From contig JAJOZX010003221.1 of assembly GCA_023014485.1 (NCBI GenBank), positions 333,501 through 397,500 on the forward strand: a stretch of DNA of 64,000 nucleotides, written 5' to 3'. Position 1 is the first letter of the stretch. Every line of letters starts with the position of its first letter. Below are positions 27,351-39,845 of the stretch, one piece after another. Below the pieces are notes generated by a model. That model did not search any database and was not told the DNA's origin. It saw only the letters and a list, made by a program, of their open reading frames with translations. The position numbers and the translations under genes were made by a program. Origin of the DNA: Bathynomus jamesi. Its lineage: Eukaryota; Arthropoda; Malacostraca; Isopoda; Cirolanidae.

Positions 27351-30133
27351 ATGGGTAGAAAAGTTTGTGCTGATCCTCTTAGAAAACATAAGAAGAAAAT
27401 CGAAAAGCACTTGTGCCAGTCCGTAATACACTGCAAGGAATTCACGGATTAATATATGGAGATTACATTTGTAAAAATTGTGTTAATGATATCAAAAATC
27501 AAAGCTGAAGACAAAAAAGTCTCTGATATTGTCTCAGATTCGAACTCAGACACTGATGCCACTGCCACAGAAAAACGTTTCCTCTGCCTATGGGTGTACT
27601 ACTGAAATAATGTTTGAAGATTTCCAAGGGATTTAGACACAATTCTTCCAATGCTGATGTGACACCAGTGAAGACAAGTAAGTTTAAGTATTATTAAAGT
27701 GTTAATTTATGTAGATATTATAGCAACAAAGCATCAATATATATAACTACATGTATGAACATTACAACCTTTATATATTTGACAAATTCAGATGTATGCA
27801 TATCAATTTATATAATGAAGATCAATACAGTTATGATTATATATACGGTATTTACCAAATTCATATGTAATGTACATGTACATCTATAGGCCTACAGTTG
27901 ATTAAAAAAAGTTATAACAATTTATTTTATTTGTTTTTCAGAGGGTCTGTCACGAAAAGGGAGATCTTCAAAGGCTGAAACAAAATTTGAAATGGCATCA
28001 ACATCCCTGAAGAGAAAGCTTGAAACTTCATATGACACAAGTTTTACACAAGAAAGTGAAGAAAAGCAATCTAAAATGGATGACAATAATTTGTGAGTAC
28101 GTACTGTATATATATCTGTAGTACCTTCATTAAAGTATACTAAGCTTATATATAGATCATATGTTTGCATATAAATTTACTCAAACATGTATATCATTTT
28201 CGCAGGCATGCAGGAGTGATGCAAGCACTCAAGAATGCCTTCAGTGAGACGACTGACTACAAGAGGAAGATTCAAATACTAACACTCACCATACACCATT
28301 CACAGAACAGCATCTTTCTTCAATGCATCTACAAGAATGGTTTCAACCAGCCGCAAAATAAAGAAAGAACATGGCATATTACCAGAAGTTCCACATATTA
28401 GCAAAGGTCGGGTTATAACAAAGAAAGAGAAGGAAGCAGTGTGCACTTTCTATGAATCAGATGAAATAAGCAGAATATGTCCAGGCAAGAAGGATTGTCT
28501 ATCAATTAGGAATCATGAAGGAGAGAAGCAACTACAGCAGAAACGATTGGTGCTTGGTAATTTACGTGAGATTTTCGCTGTTTTCAAGGCAAATGACACT
28601 AATCCAAAAATAGGTTTCTCATCATTTGCTGCATTGAGACCCAAGTGGTGTGTCTTGGCAGGAGCTGGAGGAACACACACTGTGTGTGTCTGTACCTACC
28701 ACCAAAATCCCAAACTTCAGCTATCAGCTTTGGGGGAAAAACAACTATCATATAAAGACCTCATTCTCTATGCAGTTTGTGACAGTGAAAAGGAAGAGTG
28801 TATGCTACAAAAATGTGCATTGTGTCCAGGAGAAGAAGGTGTTATTGCATTCCTTGAAGGATTGGAATCTGTTCAGGATGCAGTCGCACCATAATTACAT
28901 ACAAGCAGTGGACTTCCACGGATCGGACAACCCTTATTAACATCGGTGAATCCCTTGAAAACTTCATTAAGTCTTTGGCAACTAGAATTTGTGCACTAAC
29001 AAGACACACTTATGTGGCTGATGCACAAGCAAGTTTCCTAAAAAAACTGAAAGCTAATCTGATGGTCACTGAAGGTATTCTCCTAGGAGACTTCTCTGAA
29101 AACTACTCATTTATTGTACAAGATGCTGCACAAGGTTACCATTGGGAAAATAGTCAGGCAACAGTTCATCCATTTGTGTTCTACTATAAAGTAAATGAAA
29201 ATGATGTTGAAATTAAAGTTAAAAGTTAGTTTCATTTCTGATGACATGAAACATAGTACAAACCTTGTCTTTGCGTTCTTAAAGCAACTGATCCCCATGA
29301 TAAAAGAAGAGAGCTCAGGCCTGCGGAAGATTCATTACTTTACTGATGGTTGCGGAGGGCAGTATAAGAATAAATATAACTTCACCAATTTGTGTCACCA
29401 CAAAGAGGACTTTGGACTGGATGCTGAATGGCACTTTTTTGCAACTTCACATGGCAAAAGTGCTTGTGATGGAGTCGGAGGCACAGCAAAAAGAATGACG
29501 GCTCGTGCCAGTCTTCAACGTACATTTAAAGACCAAATTCTGACACCACTTGACATGATGAAATTTCTGGATGAGAAAGATACCAGCACAAAATTTGTAT
29601 TCTTATCGAAACAAAATGTCCAGCAGACAACTGAATTCCTGGAAAATAGATATAAAAATTCTGTAACCATCCCAGGTACTCGTAGATTTCATAGATTTGT
29701 GCCTATTAGTCATACCCAGTTGGAGGTTGGTGAGATTTCCTCAGGTCCTACAAAAATTATGACAGTTGTGCATCCATCGTTTAAAGATAATTTACATGAG
29801 CAAAAGCACATTTCAACTGAAGATATACAAGTTGGGGTATATGTAGCTTGTAACTATGATAATAAAATTTGGTTTGGATTAGTGGTTGAAGTATCAGAAG
29901 AATTTAGTGATTATAAGGTCAATTTTATGTCTCCACATGGAAGACGTTCTAAACATAGTTTCCCTTCTCGTCCTGACTCATGTTGGATGTTATCATCTGA
30001 TATTATCCAGACAATGACTGCTCCATCATTGACAGCAGGTTCAAGAATAATTCAGTATGCCTTTGATGATCATGAGATGCTAACAGCTGAGGGTAATCAT
30101 GCAGACCTGTTTGCCACAGTTTCCTGTTCTTGA
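27351..30133 (+). CDS. Transposase-like protein of element D (DFSENY/DGCGGQYKN family)
   Basis: The gene starts at ATG 27351 (MGRKVCADPLRKHKKK), has a YxCKNC-like stretch, then exons near 27942-28095 (SRKGRSSKAE, KRKLETSYDTSF) and from 28206. The long body reads: RVITKKEKEAV; CPGKKDCLSIRN; FSSFAALRP; a Cys/His cluster (VCVCTYHQNP, CALCPGEEG); LLGDFSENYSFIVQDAAQGY; HYFTDGCGGQYKNK; EWHFFATSHGKSACDGVGG. It ends with a barrel-like domain (VGVYVACNYDNKIWFGLVVE) and SGSRIIQYAF-type text at 30133. Asp in GDFSEN, Asp in FTDG and Glu in EWHFF are candidates for a DDE triad. Frame breaks occur near 27460, 28330, 28890 and 29225, so this copy is probably inactive. I know of no named family. Confidence 0.7.
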
Positions 30134-30471
30134 GTCGAAAGTGTACAGAGCTCTAGTTTAATATGTATCTATAGAATACAGGTCTACATAATATGATACT
30201 CCTTTTTTACTCCTATTTTATATGATACTCCTATATATATATGTTTGTATTAATGTATTATTAATAAAAGTAATTATAAAAAAAAGTAAAATATTTCTAA
30301 GGTTGGAAAGGTGTGGTTGTAGGGGTGGAGGAGACCACAATAAAATAGAGATCTATATCATAGTTATACCTATGGTACCTAGCTTATATCTAAGTGATTT
30401 TGTATCACGTTTCTAATAATATTTATTTTTGCTTTAGTAGTTTAAATAATAAATATATCTAGATTTTAACA
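30134..30471. other. 3' flank inside element D
   Basis: AT-rich DNA between the D gene and its right TIR. AATAAA-like motifs occur near 30266; nothing else recognised. Confidence 0.5.
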
Positions 30472-32234
30472 GTACATATATGCATATATGGTACATATGG
30501 CGATTTTGCCAGAAATTTGAAAAATTGCCAATTTGAAAAATTCTTTAAGACAGTATAGTTGGTGAATACGATACATTTTTATTGTTTATATTAAAAGTGC
30601 AATGATGGAACTTCATTTTGTGTAAAGAAATGTTTCCCCAAAATGTGTGAACTTCTAGGTCAAAAGGTCAATTCGTTCCTTGAAAAAGGGTGAACATTTT
30701 TATTTGTTCTCCTATTGCTGATTTCATTGCGTTTTTGGATTCTACAGCTCATTCTGAGTCCAAAAACATATAGTTTCATATGGTTACGATAATTAGTGAA
30801 TGTGTGAGGTGCATCCAAAGATGCCGACCTTGAGCTATTTTGACCTTAACCTTGATTTTTCTGACCTTCATAACTCGTGAAGTAATGGTCGTAGAAAGCT
30901 GAAACTTTCACAGCTGGCTTTCTTGCACAAACTTACCTTATACACCAAAAATAAGCAAGATCTGAGATAGTCGGGTGTCAAAATGAAAATTTTTTGCTTC
31001 ACCTGTGCTGGAACCCTCCTAAAGGAAGTTGCTATTGCACTTGATAAGGTATACTTAGCTTCCTATCAAAATTTGGTCACATTTTTAAGTATGGTACATC
31101 TGCTACTTAATTATTTTAATACCTACTCTAGTTTTATTTTAATTAATTAATGCTTTGAGTAAAAATTTTATTTATACTTTATTCTTAGATTTATTATTAT
31201 ATCAGTATAATCAAGTTTTTGCAGCTTCAAAGTGATTCAGCAACTTTGTCAACTGCTGTTGAAACATGGATACAGCTCTTGCAAAGTGAAGACCTCAAGC
31301 CATACAGAGCTCAAATTAAAAAATGAAGGACTGATCCTGTGGAACCATTCTTTTATGTAGCATACTTCATGGACCCTCGATACATGGGTAAGTATCAATA
31401 TTTATAATCTATTTATAATATATTCTTTGTATTCATAGAAATAGTAATATATATGTATATGTATAATATATGTATGCATTAACAGGAGCAGAACTTGATG
31501 AAGAGTGAGCAATGGCAGCAGAACAGTAGATAATCAGCAACAAGCCTCAATATCTAGCATATTTTCTAGCTTTCAAAATAAAAGACAAGAACCTTTTCTC
31601 AGTATCAATGTTTAATAATCAAGTCATTCAACTGTATAGAAAGTCTTCCTCTACTTGGTGGCAATTGATGAAAGTACAAACTGCAAAAAGAAATGCTATT
31701 GGTATGGAAGATTTTGGCAACTTTTGTGAATATTACTGAGTTGTACCCCAAGTTCAGCTGCCATTGAGTGTGTTTTCTCAACATTTAGACACATCTGGTC
31801 CAAGTTACGCATCAAGCTTGGGACAGAAAAAGCAGGAAAGCTGGTCAAAATATACAAATATTTGCGTAGTGGAAGTGAACTGAATGAAGATGAAGTTTGA
31901 TTACTTTGAGATGTGCCACTGCTTAATAAATAAATACTTAACTATGAGTACTATCTGAATTTAATTAGTTTATTACTTTTACAGGGCACTTCATTTAATG
32001 AAATTAAATATTTTGGAGTTCAGTTTTAATTAAAAATGACATTGAAGTTGAGTTGAGCTTTGTGCTTTTGTTATTTATTTAATAAAATAAAGTCCTACAT
32101 GGCTGCAATAACTCTTAAATACATGGTATTGACTGTTATATTATTTTTATTAGCTTATTACAGTAACTCATTATTTTAAATCTGAAAAACCCTGCTTGAG
32201 TAGGTTTTAATTTTTTTTCAGGTAGGCTTTTTCT

Positions 32235-32870
32235 GAAAAAACCCACTGGGGACAACTGGGTCATTTCCAATCAGGCCAACCCTGATGCTTTGTGAATCAA
32301 GTGGAGAAGTGAAGGGTGGAATCATTGACATAGGAGTGGATAGGACAGGAAGTGTGACTTGATAAATCATTGATAAATAAAAGGAAAAGAGTGAATGACA
32401 GGACAGAGCCCTGAGAAACACCACTACTAATAGTTTTAGGAGAAGAACAGTGGCCATCTACAACTGCAGCTATAGATTGGCTAGAAAGGAAACTAGAGAT
32501 GAAGGCACAGATAGAAGGATAGGAACTGAAGGAAGGCAGTTTGGAAATTAAAGACTTGTGCCAGACTCTATCAAAAGCTTTTGATATGTCTTGTGCAATA
32601 ACAAAGGTTTCACCAAAATCCTGAAAGGAGGATGACTAAAAGTCGGAGAAATATAGGAAGATTGCCAGTACAGCATCCCTTGCAGAACCCATACTGACAA
32701 TCTGAAATATATAAGATTGCTAGAAGAAAGGTGTTTAAGAATCTTCCTATTAAGGATAGATGAAGAAACTTCAGAAAGGCAAGAAATTGGAGCAATTGGA
32801 CAATAATTCAATAGGGTTGAGAGTGGTCACCCTTCTTTGGGATATGCTGAATGAAAGTGAACTTCCAACA
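32235..32870 (-). pseudogene. Jockey-type LINE reverse transcriptase fragment
   Basis: The minus strand from about 32810 reads NYCPIAPISCLSEV, SSILNRKILKHLSSSNLI, QYGFCKGC, an ALDISKAFD-like stretch near 32570, then DGHCSSP and SGVSQGSVLSFTLFLLFIND, and finally a YxND in place of the catalytic YADD (about 32310). The order is that of a Jockey-clade reverse transcriptase. Frame shifts and the altered YADD box show it is inactive. Confidence 0.8.
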
Positions 32871-33019
32871 GGAAGGAAAAGTACCATACCAGATGAAAGA
32901 CAAAGGCAAAAGAGTTTGCCTAGTCAGGGTGTCAGCACAGAATTTCAGAAACACAGTTCTTAAAAACAACAGGAGGAACACCATTAGGACTGTCTCTTCC
33001 TAGAGTTCAATTCAAATAG

Positions 33020-33290
33020 GGCAGAAAAATTGAGGCCCTTAGAATAGCAATGGTGTATGCACCAAAATCAAGTTTTAAGAAAAATGGGTTCAAAGTTTTA
33101 ATATATAATATATAGCAGTGGCATATATGCCAATTTCAATGGAATTACACCCACTTTCAAGATATATCAACCTTTGATATTCACAGTGGTGAGAGAGGAC
33201 AGATTAAAGAATATGTTGCAACAGAAAATGGAAAATTGACAGGGTGGCACATACGCCATCGCTATTCTAGGGGCTCAATTTTTATGTAGT
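33020..33290. repeat. Small fold-back element
   Basis: Arms of about 43 bp at 33022-33065 and 33243-33287 are reverse complements. One contains CCTTAGAATAGCAATGG, the other CCATCGCTATTCTAGGGG. No coding content; probably a MITE. Confidence 0.65.
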
Positions 33291-36200
33291 TACAGTATAC
33301 CACAATGCAAGGGTTAATCTATCAGTATGAAGAATAGACCCTATAGCCTATTCTCATTGTAATTTTTCAGTTTGTAATAGGATAAGGTGTAGCTATAATT
33401 AATAGTAGGGATGGGAGAATAATGACTTTTTTTGGAAATTGCCAACAAGACAAGTGGTTTCTATGGTCATTTTTGCTGTTGAATATGAATCTGGCTGGTT
33501 CTTGGACCTAAAATGAAGTTTTGACCTGGTTCAGTGGATTTTTTTAAAAATGGCAGGCAAAAAAATAGTTTTCTCTTTTTGATGCTTAAGAAAACTGCTA
33601 CCCCTCATTTGTAATGTCTTTTCATATGTTTTCAGGGTTGCTGAAGTTGAAAATGAACAAATCAGACACATTTGATGTGTGGTTTAGTGGTTATAGGCAA
33701 AAAATGAAAAAGAAAGGTATTATTTTATTAAAAAATCATGTACAGAAGAAACACAAGGCATTCATATCAGTTCCATGATGTAATTCAAATCATTAAATCA
33801 TCATATTTACAACACATTGTTCAATAAACTATCAATATCACCAGTAGCATTGTCCTCTGGTCATAAGGCATTCTTAATACAATTTCTCAGTTCATCTATA
33901 CTAAATTTTTACATTTTGAATTTCCTGTCCCTCACTTTAACATGTCTCATTTGATGAATATCTGGTGTGATGGCAAGTCTCAAATAGGCAATTTCTGTGA
34001 GGAGCTGCTTTTCATTCAGTTCATACAGAGTATCCAGGTTGTTTGGAGTCATCGGGCCTCCATGCTTCTTGCAATTTTCCAAAACCACCAGCATGCACAG
34101 TAGCTAGAAAATCTTCCTCTAATTTCTTCACTTTCTTGACTTTTTCTGAACCCTTGGCCCATTTCCAGGATGTTTTCCTAGCCTCAAGAGACTTTGATTT
34201 GAACGAAGAGTCTATCAGAAGTCTGTTAGTCACAATAACATTTTTCCCAAGTGAGTTTGAATGGATGTGCTACCACCACTGGCCCTGATTCAGTTGTCAA
34301 GTTTTGAAAATTCTGATTCACATCCTAAATTTGTCAGAGGGGCATACATCGAGTCTGGATTAATGTTATTGTCTGATCTTGTTAAAAATTGTCCATACAA
34401 GACAGCTGATTATTTACAGTATCAATGACTTCCTCTAGAACTAAAGCTTCAAGTTTATCTTTACCAGATCTGGCTTGTTCCTTCCTTACAGCCATCAAGT
34501 CATTCAATTCAACCATCTTGCCTTCAAAGAAACATTTTACTCCAGATCAAGTTCCTTCACTTTTCTCATCATGCTTCTTGTCAATTCCAAGAAGCTCCAT
34601 CATAGGGAAAATCATCACTTCACCCATCATTGCATAAATTTAGGAACAACACATGAACCATTGACTTTGGATGAAAGTTGACACTGCGAGAACTAGCTAG
34701 TTGACACCTACTACGGCATCAGAGAAAGCTTGGATGGAGTCTCACCTCACCATATATTCTTTTGCTAACTTGGCGATTCTCCCAAACTGGTTTGCCACAA
34801 ATCCTTTGAATCCATCACATTTGAGTCCATTATCCACCATCCAAGATTTATAGTCATTATATAGGGATACCAAATTTGAGGTGTAGCTGGGAGAAAGCAA
34901 TTTAGCAATTGCAATGAGTCCCAAAGTATGAATGGAAGAACCAGGAGAACAGAAAACTACTACTACTACTGCCGTAACGAAGTAGATTATGTACTCCAAT
35001 TTTCTATTCCATGTTTTTAAACACTTTGTCTATAGCATGATCTACTCCTAAAATGATGTGGGCACAGCACTTCAAGATCTTGTTTGATTCAATTCCAAGA
35101 TGCTGTAAAAGTACTCCATATTCACTAGCTCAATCAGACATCCAGAAGTTGATTTGAGTTCATCAGTGGTAGAATTTGCTAGTACAGCTAGACAACTCGA
35201 TTTGAATTTGTAAGCTCTGTCTCCATCCTCTCTGGAATGGCTGACATTTTCCAGATATTCAGTTGTCAGCAACTTTTTCATGTTATACAGCCAGTGGCCA
35301 GCAGCCTTGGTCATATCGTAAAGTCCTTCACTTGCAACATTATCCTCTTTGTTAAGGATTTGTTGAGTGACACTCTAGATTCAAATATGAAGCATCTTCC
35401 AAGTATTGCATTATTGATCTGCAGCTTAGAAATACATATGTCAAGTCTGATTACTGGTGACAGACTTGTAACTGTCTTCCTATCCATCTCACCCTCACAA
35501 TCTTTCTCATCATCTGCCTTCAGCTTCCAATCTTGATCAAAAACCATGTTAGCTACTCTTACTATCACTCTCGAAAGCTCTTCAGGGGAAGGTCTTGTCT
35601 TGGCAAGACACTGGACTATACACCGCATCAAGTTTTCATTCAGGCTTTTTATGCCAGTTATGATTTTCACTGTTGGAAATGTAGCTTCTTGTTCTTTACT
35701 CTTCTCCTTGCTTGGGTCTTCTTCCGATGAGTGAAGTTTACGATCAGAAGGAACCGTCTTTGCCATTGTTGGTTTTTCAAAATGCAAATCATTTTCAGAA
35801 TCGACTGAAGTTGCTAACATTTCAATAATTTCTGATCCCTCTAGCACCCTTTGCTCTCAAGTTGTTTTGTGTTGCTTTTCACTTTTTCTCCACTGATCTT
35901 TCACAAGTTCCTTTCCTCGTTTTCTGTCTCACCCAATCTTTTGGTACTGCATTTATATGTATAGCCTTATACATACCAAAGCAATTGTCCCAATAAAAAG
36001 TCTTATCCTCATCAGGGGCATTCCAGGACAAATCACCCAAAAATTTTAAAATTTGTCACCACTCCAACCTAATGAAAATTGACATACCGGGTTCTTCCGG
36101 GTGCTGATTTCACTGGTTCAAATAAAAAAGTTCTATGACCCATAGTTTTTGATATATGGGCCCCCAAAATCTTTGGGGCCTCACTTTGCCACCTAAATTT

Positions 36201-36562
36201 AATGGGCAATAACCCCCAAACATCTTGTAGACCTATAAAACTATACATTTTTAGAATCAGCATGAAGAGATATATTAAATGATACCACATTCAAAAGTGT
36301 AGAATAATAATGAAACCCCCCCTTTTTACCCCCCCGACAGTGAAATCCAAAAAAAAAATTTTCATTTATTAAACTTCCATTAATTGTTAAAAGATACAAA
36401 CAATAAAAAACGTGGGTATCAAGTTGCAAGATATTTTAAAAATTATTGAAAAAATATGTACATTGACATTTGTACATTTGTACATTGTACATTGAAATTT
36501 TGACATTTTTACGCAGACTAAAATAGAGAACTACAAATTATATATTTACATCCTATGTATAA

Positions 36563-39500
36563 TAGGGCGGATCGAAAATGAGGTTTTTAAACTTTTTTTC
36601 GAAATTCAAATATGGCTAGTGCAGAAAATATGTGGGTGCTATAGATAATGACTGTGCATAAATATTAGTCCTGCAAAATTATATCTTCAGGTGCCACAAA
36701 GCCGTCGAAAAAAGTGAAATATAATGATTTTCTTATATTCTGCATTAGTACAATAACTGAAACTTACTTACTTATTATATATTAAGTGTTCCAATTACCA
36801 AAATAGTTACTGAATTACGCAGCTCTTACTTTATTTAGATCAATGTTCTTTTGATTAATGATCTAAATAATCCAGAACTCACCACGAGGAGGTGGCTGCG
36901 TGTCGAGCTCCACCCATGCCCTCCCAACCACCCATCCTTGCGCATGTTTTTTTCTATTAACGTTTTATTTAAACTTTATATTCAGCTTTACTTTCGAATG
37001 ATGGCATTTTTTTACGTGACTGAAGTGTTGATCTTATGAAGCCATCTCGCGCGTTCAATCCAAATACTTTTGATGATGCTTCAGTCACTAATTTTACCAT
37101 TCTTTCTACTACTTGTGTATGACAAGGGAATTTCTCGAATGGAGGGGTACTCTTGTTTTCTATGAATTCTTCAATCTCATTTTTTGTCAGGTGTCTTGTC
37201 ACAGGTGGTTCAGTGACAATGCATTTTTGCCAATTAATTAAATCAGTATAATCAGTAGCTTCAAATTGAATAACAGGTACTGTGAAACGCCTCACAACTT
37301 TTTCCTTGTTTGTTTGCCTTGCTTTCTTTATTCGCCTCCACGCTAATTCTCTTATGGCGCTGCGGTCATCATGAATCATTGATGCTAGAATATTTTCTGG
37401 ATTTGCAAAAAATGCATTTCTTTGTATGACAGGGTTTACAATATCCTTTACTTCGTCATTCAGTGTTCTTGTTAGTTCAATAGTTTTGAAAACATGTTTT
37501 GAGCCATTGACAAAAGACGTACTTTGCTTAATAGAAAACCACATTGGGATGTAGACCTTCATTATAAAAGAAGCAATGTTCATGAGGTTCTCAGATGGAC
37601 TTACAGTTGAAACGTATAGACGAAGCAAACGATTTGCTGTAGTCAGCCATCGTGAATGTGCCATTTTGCCTGGACTACGATGAGCAAGATCTGGAGAGCA
37701 ATATCCCTTTGTTATGGCCTGATGAATATCAATTAGATATTTTTGGTCGGTGCTAAGATCTTCACAGTCTACAGTTGGTTCCTCAGCATCAATCCTTTCA
37801 AACTCGACAATAGGAAGACTCTCACAGTTCTCTAATTCCCTGCCAATAGGACCGGTGAATCCGCGGGGCCAGATGTTTTTCCATCCAGCTTTGCAACTAA
37901 ATGGCGTAATGGCAATTCATTGGCATGGAGCTGGCACACTAAATGTTGAACTGGCTTCTTCAGCTTCAATTCTATAAGCCTTATAACGCCTCCCTTTTCT
38001 CCAGTGTTGACTGCTGCACCATCGCATCCAATGGCAACAAGGTTTTCCAGGTTCATGTCATTATTTCCAATATACTCAAACATTCCTTTACATATTTCTT
38101 CAGCTGATCCAGAATTCACAGAATAATGGCCCAAATAATCTGAACCAGGTTCTCTCACTAAAGTGATATGTTCTTCTGTTACCTTCTTCTGATATACTTT
38201 GGACTCTTTTTTTTCTTGGAAGAGTGTAGAATCTTTTCGACCATCAAAATAGATTCCTCTGATTGGGACCTGATTTTGATCTTTCATAATTTCTGATCTA
38301 TTCTTTTGTCTTTCTCTTCTGATTTTACTCCTATCCACTACTTCAGATGTATTGGCAATAGAAACTTCTCCAATATATATCTTGCAATACTGCACTAACA
38401 ATGAATGCTGCAGCTCGATCTGAAACTGCAGTCCTGTCACAAGCAGTAGCCACTGAAGGTAGATTTGTAGTTTTCCTTTTCTTGAATAATTGTTCTTCAG
38501 GTTGTTCGAGCTTTCTCTTTGAGCTAACTGGCTCTGGAAATGTATCTTCTGATATTTCGCCAGATTCACTTTCACTATTTGATGTCGATGATGATAATTC
38601 AACATTTGTATCCTGCAATTTCTCCTGTGAAGATTCTTTGGTGAGCCTCACAGCTTCTTTTTGCTTTCTTAGCAACGTAGATGCTTTTTTCTTTGAGAGT
38701 GTAATATCTACTCTATCAATAAACAGTTTTCTTTCACTCCTTTGATCTAAGAGGAACGTCACTTCTTCCTTTGGAACCATTTTTTCTTTGGGACAAGAAC
38801 ATTGTGTTAGTACTTTGCACTTGCACGCTGCAATGTCAAAAAGTTTCGTGTGTGCTTCTTTTTTGAACATATCAATCTTTGCTTTGTAAGCTTCAGAATT
38901 TTTTCTGCTTTGGTATGGCTTCATAATGACACGATACTTTTCGTGGTAGCTTCTGAACATTGTTTCAATTCGCCTGTCTGACAGAATTGGGACGGAAGCA
39001 CTTTCCCAAATTGTTTTCAATTTATCAACAACTTGTTCTAATATTTGAGATATTGAAGGATCTTTATTAGTATTCTGTTTCAAATCGTTTCTTACAAACA
39101 AGTAATATTTAAAAACTCCTTCGTATGTAGGAAGATTCCTGTGCCACAAATCTTCCCCCATACCAAACATGGGGCACTCAGTTGAGGCCCTGGTTGATTT
39201 TGCACAAACTCAAGACATTTTGAAAGTATACAAATCTGAAAAAGAAAGAGCTAATATCAATTATACGTTAATTTCAGTTAATAGTACATGGCAAACTTAG
39301 GGCAACACAATACAGAAATGCAAAATATATAAGAAATATAGTTTAGACTATCTGAGTAACGCCAACAACAGAACACCACCCACGCTACGAGAGCGACAGC
39401 TACACTGAACCGAGGTACTCACGTGACAGCTGAGTGAGCTGACTATAGAAAACTGTTTTTAGAGAATAGAAACTTTTTTTAAAGGTTGACTGAGCTATTT

Positions 39501-39729
39501 TTATACAAGTGTGAATAAATTCTTGTCTATTATGCATCGTGGACTCTTCTGTAATTATTGGTTAAAATCTGCTTTTTTCAATTTTTTTCAATATTGAAGG
39601 TCATTGTGGCACCTGAAGATATTAATGTTATGATTTTAAATTTATACCAGCTTATTTCCTCACTACTCCACACATTTTCCACACTAGCCAATTTGAAAAT
39701 TCGAAAAATGAGTTTTTCACTCCGCCCTA
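36563..39729 (-). mobile_element. Element A: divergent hAT-like element, 8-bp target duplication
   Basis: TIRs of about 190 bp start TAGGGCGGATCGAAAA on the left and TAGGGCGGAGTGAAAA read inward from the right. Both carry GGCTAGTG and a GGTGCCAC block. ATGTATAA lies outside each end (36555-36562, 39730-39737). Ends TAGGG and a duplication with T at position 2 and A at position 7 fit the hAT pattern. It holds one minus-strand gene and sits inside element E. Confidence 0.88.
36969..39170 (-). CDS. Divergent hAT-like transposase of element A
   Basis: The protein starts near 39170 (MFGMGEDLWHRNLPTYEGVF). An N-terminal module (KTIWESASVPILSDRRIE) is followed by a cysteine cluster (LFDIAACKC, QCSCPKEK) and TFLLDQRSERK; then an acidic linker and nuclear-type KRK clusters. 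The catalytic part reads IRGIYFDGRKDS, then AIGCDGAAVNTGEKGG, VCQLHANELPLRH, DGKTSGP and, after a frame change near 37840-37670, MAHSRWLTTANRLLRL. The order Asp, Asp-x4-NTG, CxxH and SRW parallels the hAT order Asp, TDNASN, CxxHxL and TRW. The C-terminal end contains FPCHTQVVERMVKLVTEAS. At least two frame changes suggest an inactive copy. The link to hAT is inference. Confidence 0.68.
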
Positions 39730-39845
39730 ATGTATAACTCATATTCATGCACTCTCTCTCTCAAATGTGTGTTAATTATGCTTATTTTGAGTCAAATCAT
39801 ATCTTATTTTTGAGGTTTACAATTGTGTATTTTTAGTAATGAAAA

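Larger units (their letters stand above)
26748..31018 (+). mobile_element. Element D: 4.3 kb, long TIRs, 6-bp target duplication
   Basis: TIRs of about 530 bp (26748-27280 and 30472-31018) start GGGGTTCCAGCACAGG on the left and run in complement to GCTGGAACCCTC on the right. CTAAAG is present on both outer sides (26742-26747, 31019-31024). The interior holds one spliced + strand gene (27351-30133). The insertion lies inside a hAT coding exon and excision in silico restores that frame exactly, so both boundaries are firm. The superfamily is not certain: a 6-bp duplication is, as I recall, reported for IS3EU and Dada elements, but I cannot test membership here. Element E carries the same protein family. 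Confidence 0.9.
26521..31910 (+). pseudogene. hAT transposase gene interrupted by element D
   Basis: A spliced hAT transposase. After an acceptor (TTAATCAG) comes WLKDKGGLMPQILNNT with NSQEACVHTFIKN, then EIDGKIATAL and HLQKQLK up to 26747. Element D intervenes. The frame resumes at 31025 as EVAIALDK, ends at a GT donor (31048), restarts at 31225 as LQSDSATLSTAVETW with VEPFFYVAYFMDPRYM, and splices from 31387 to 31486 into GAELDEE. Later pieces (KPQYLAYFLAFKI, KSSSTWWQLMKV, an ELYPKFS-like end) are broken by stops and frame changes. Removing D and one copy of CTAAAG makes QKQLKEVAIALDK continuous. The element's right terminus may be GGCCAACCCTG near 32282. Confidence 0.85.
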
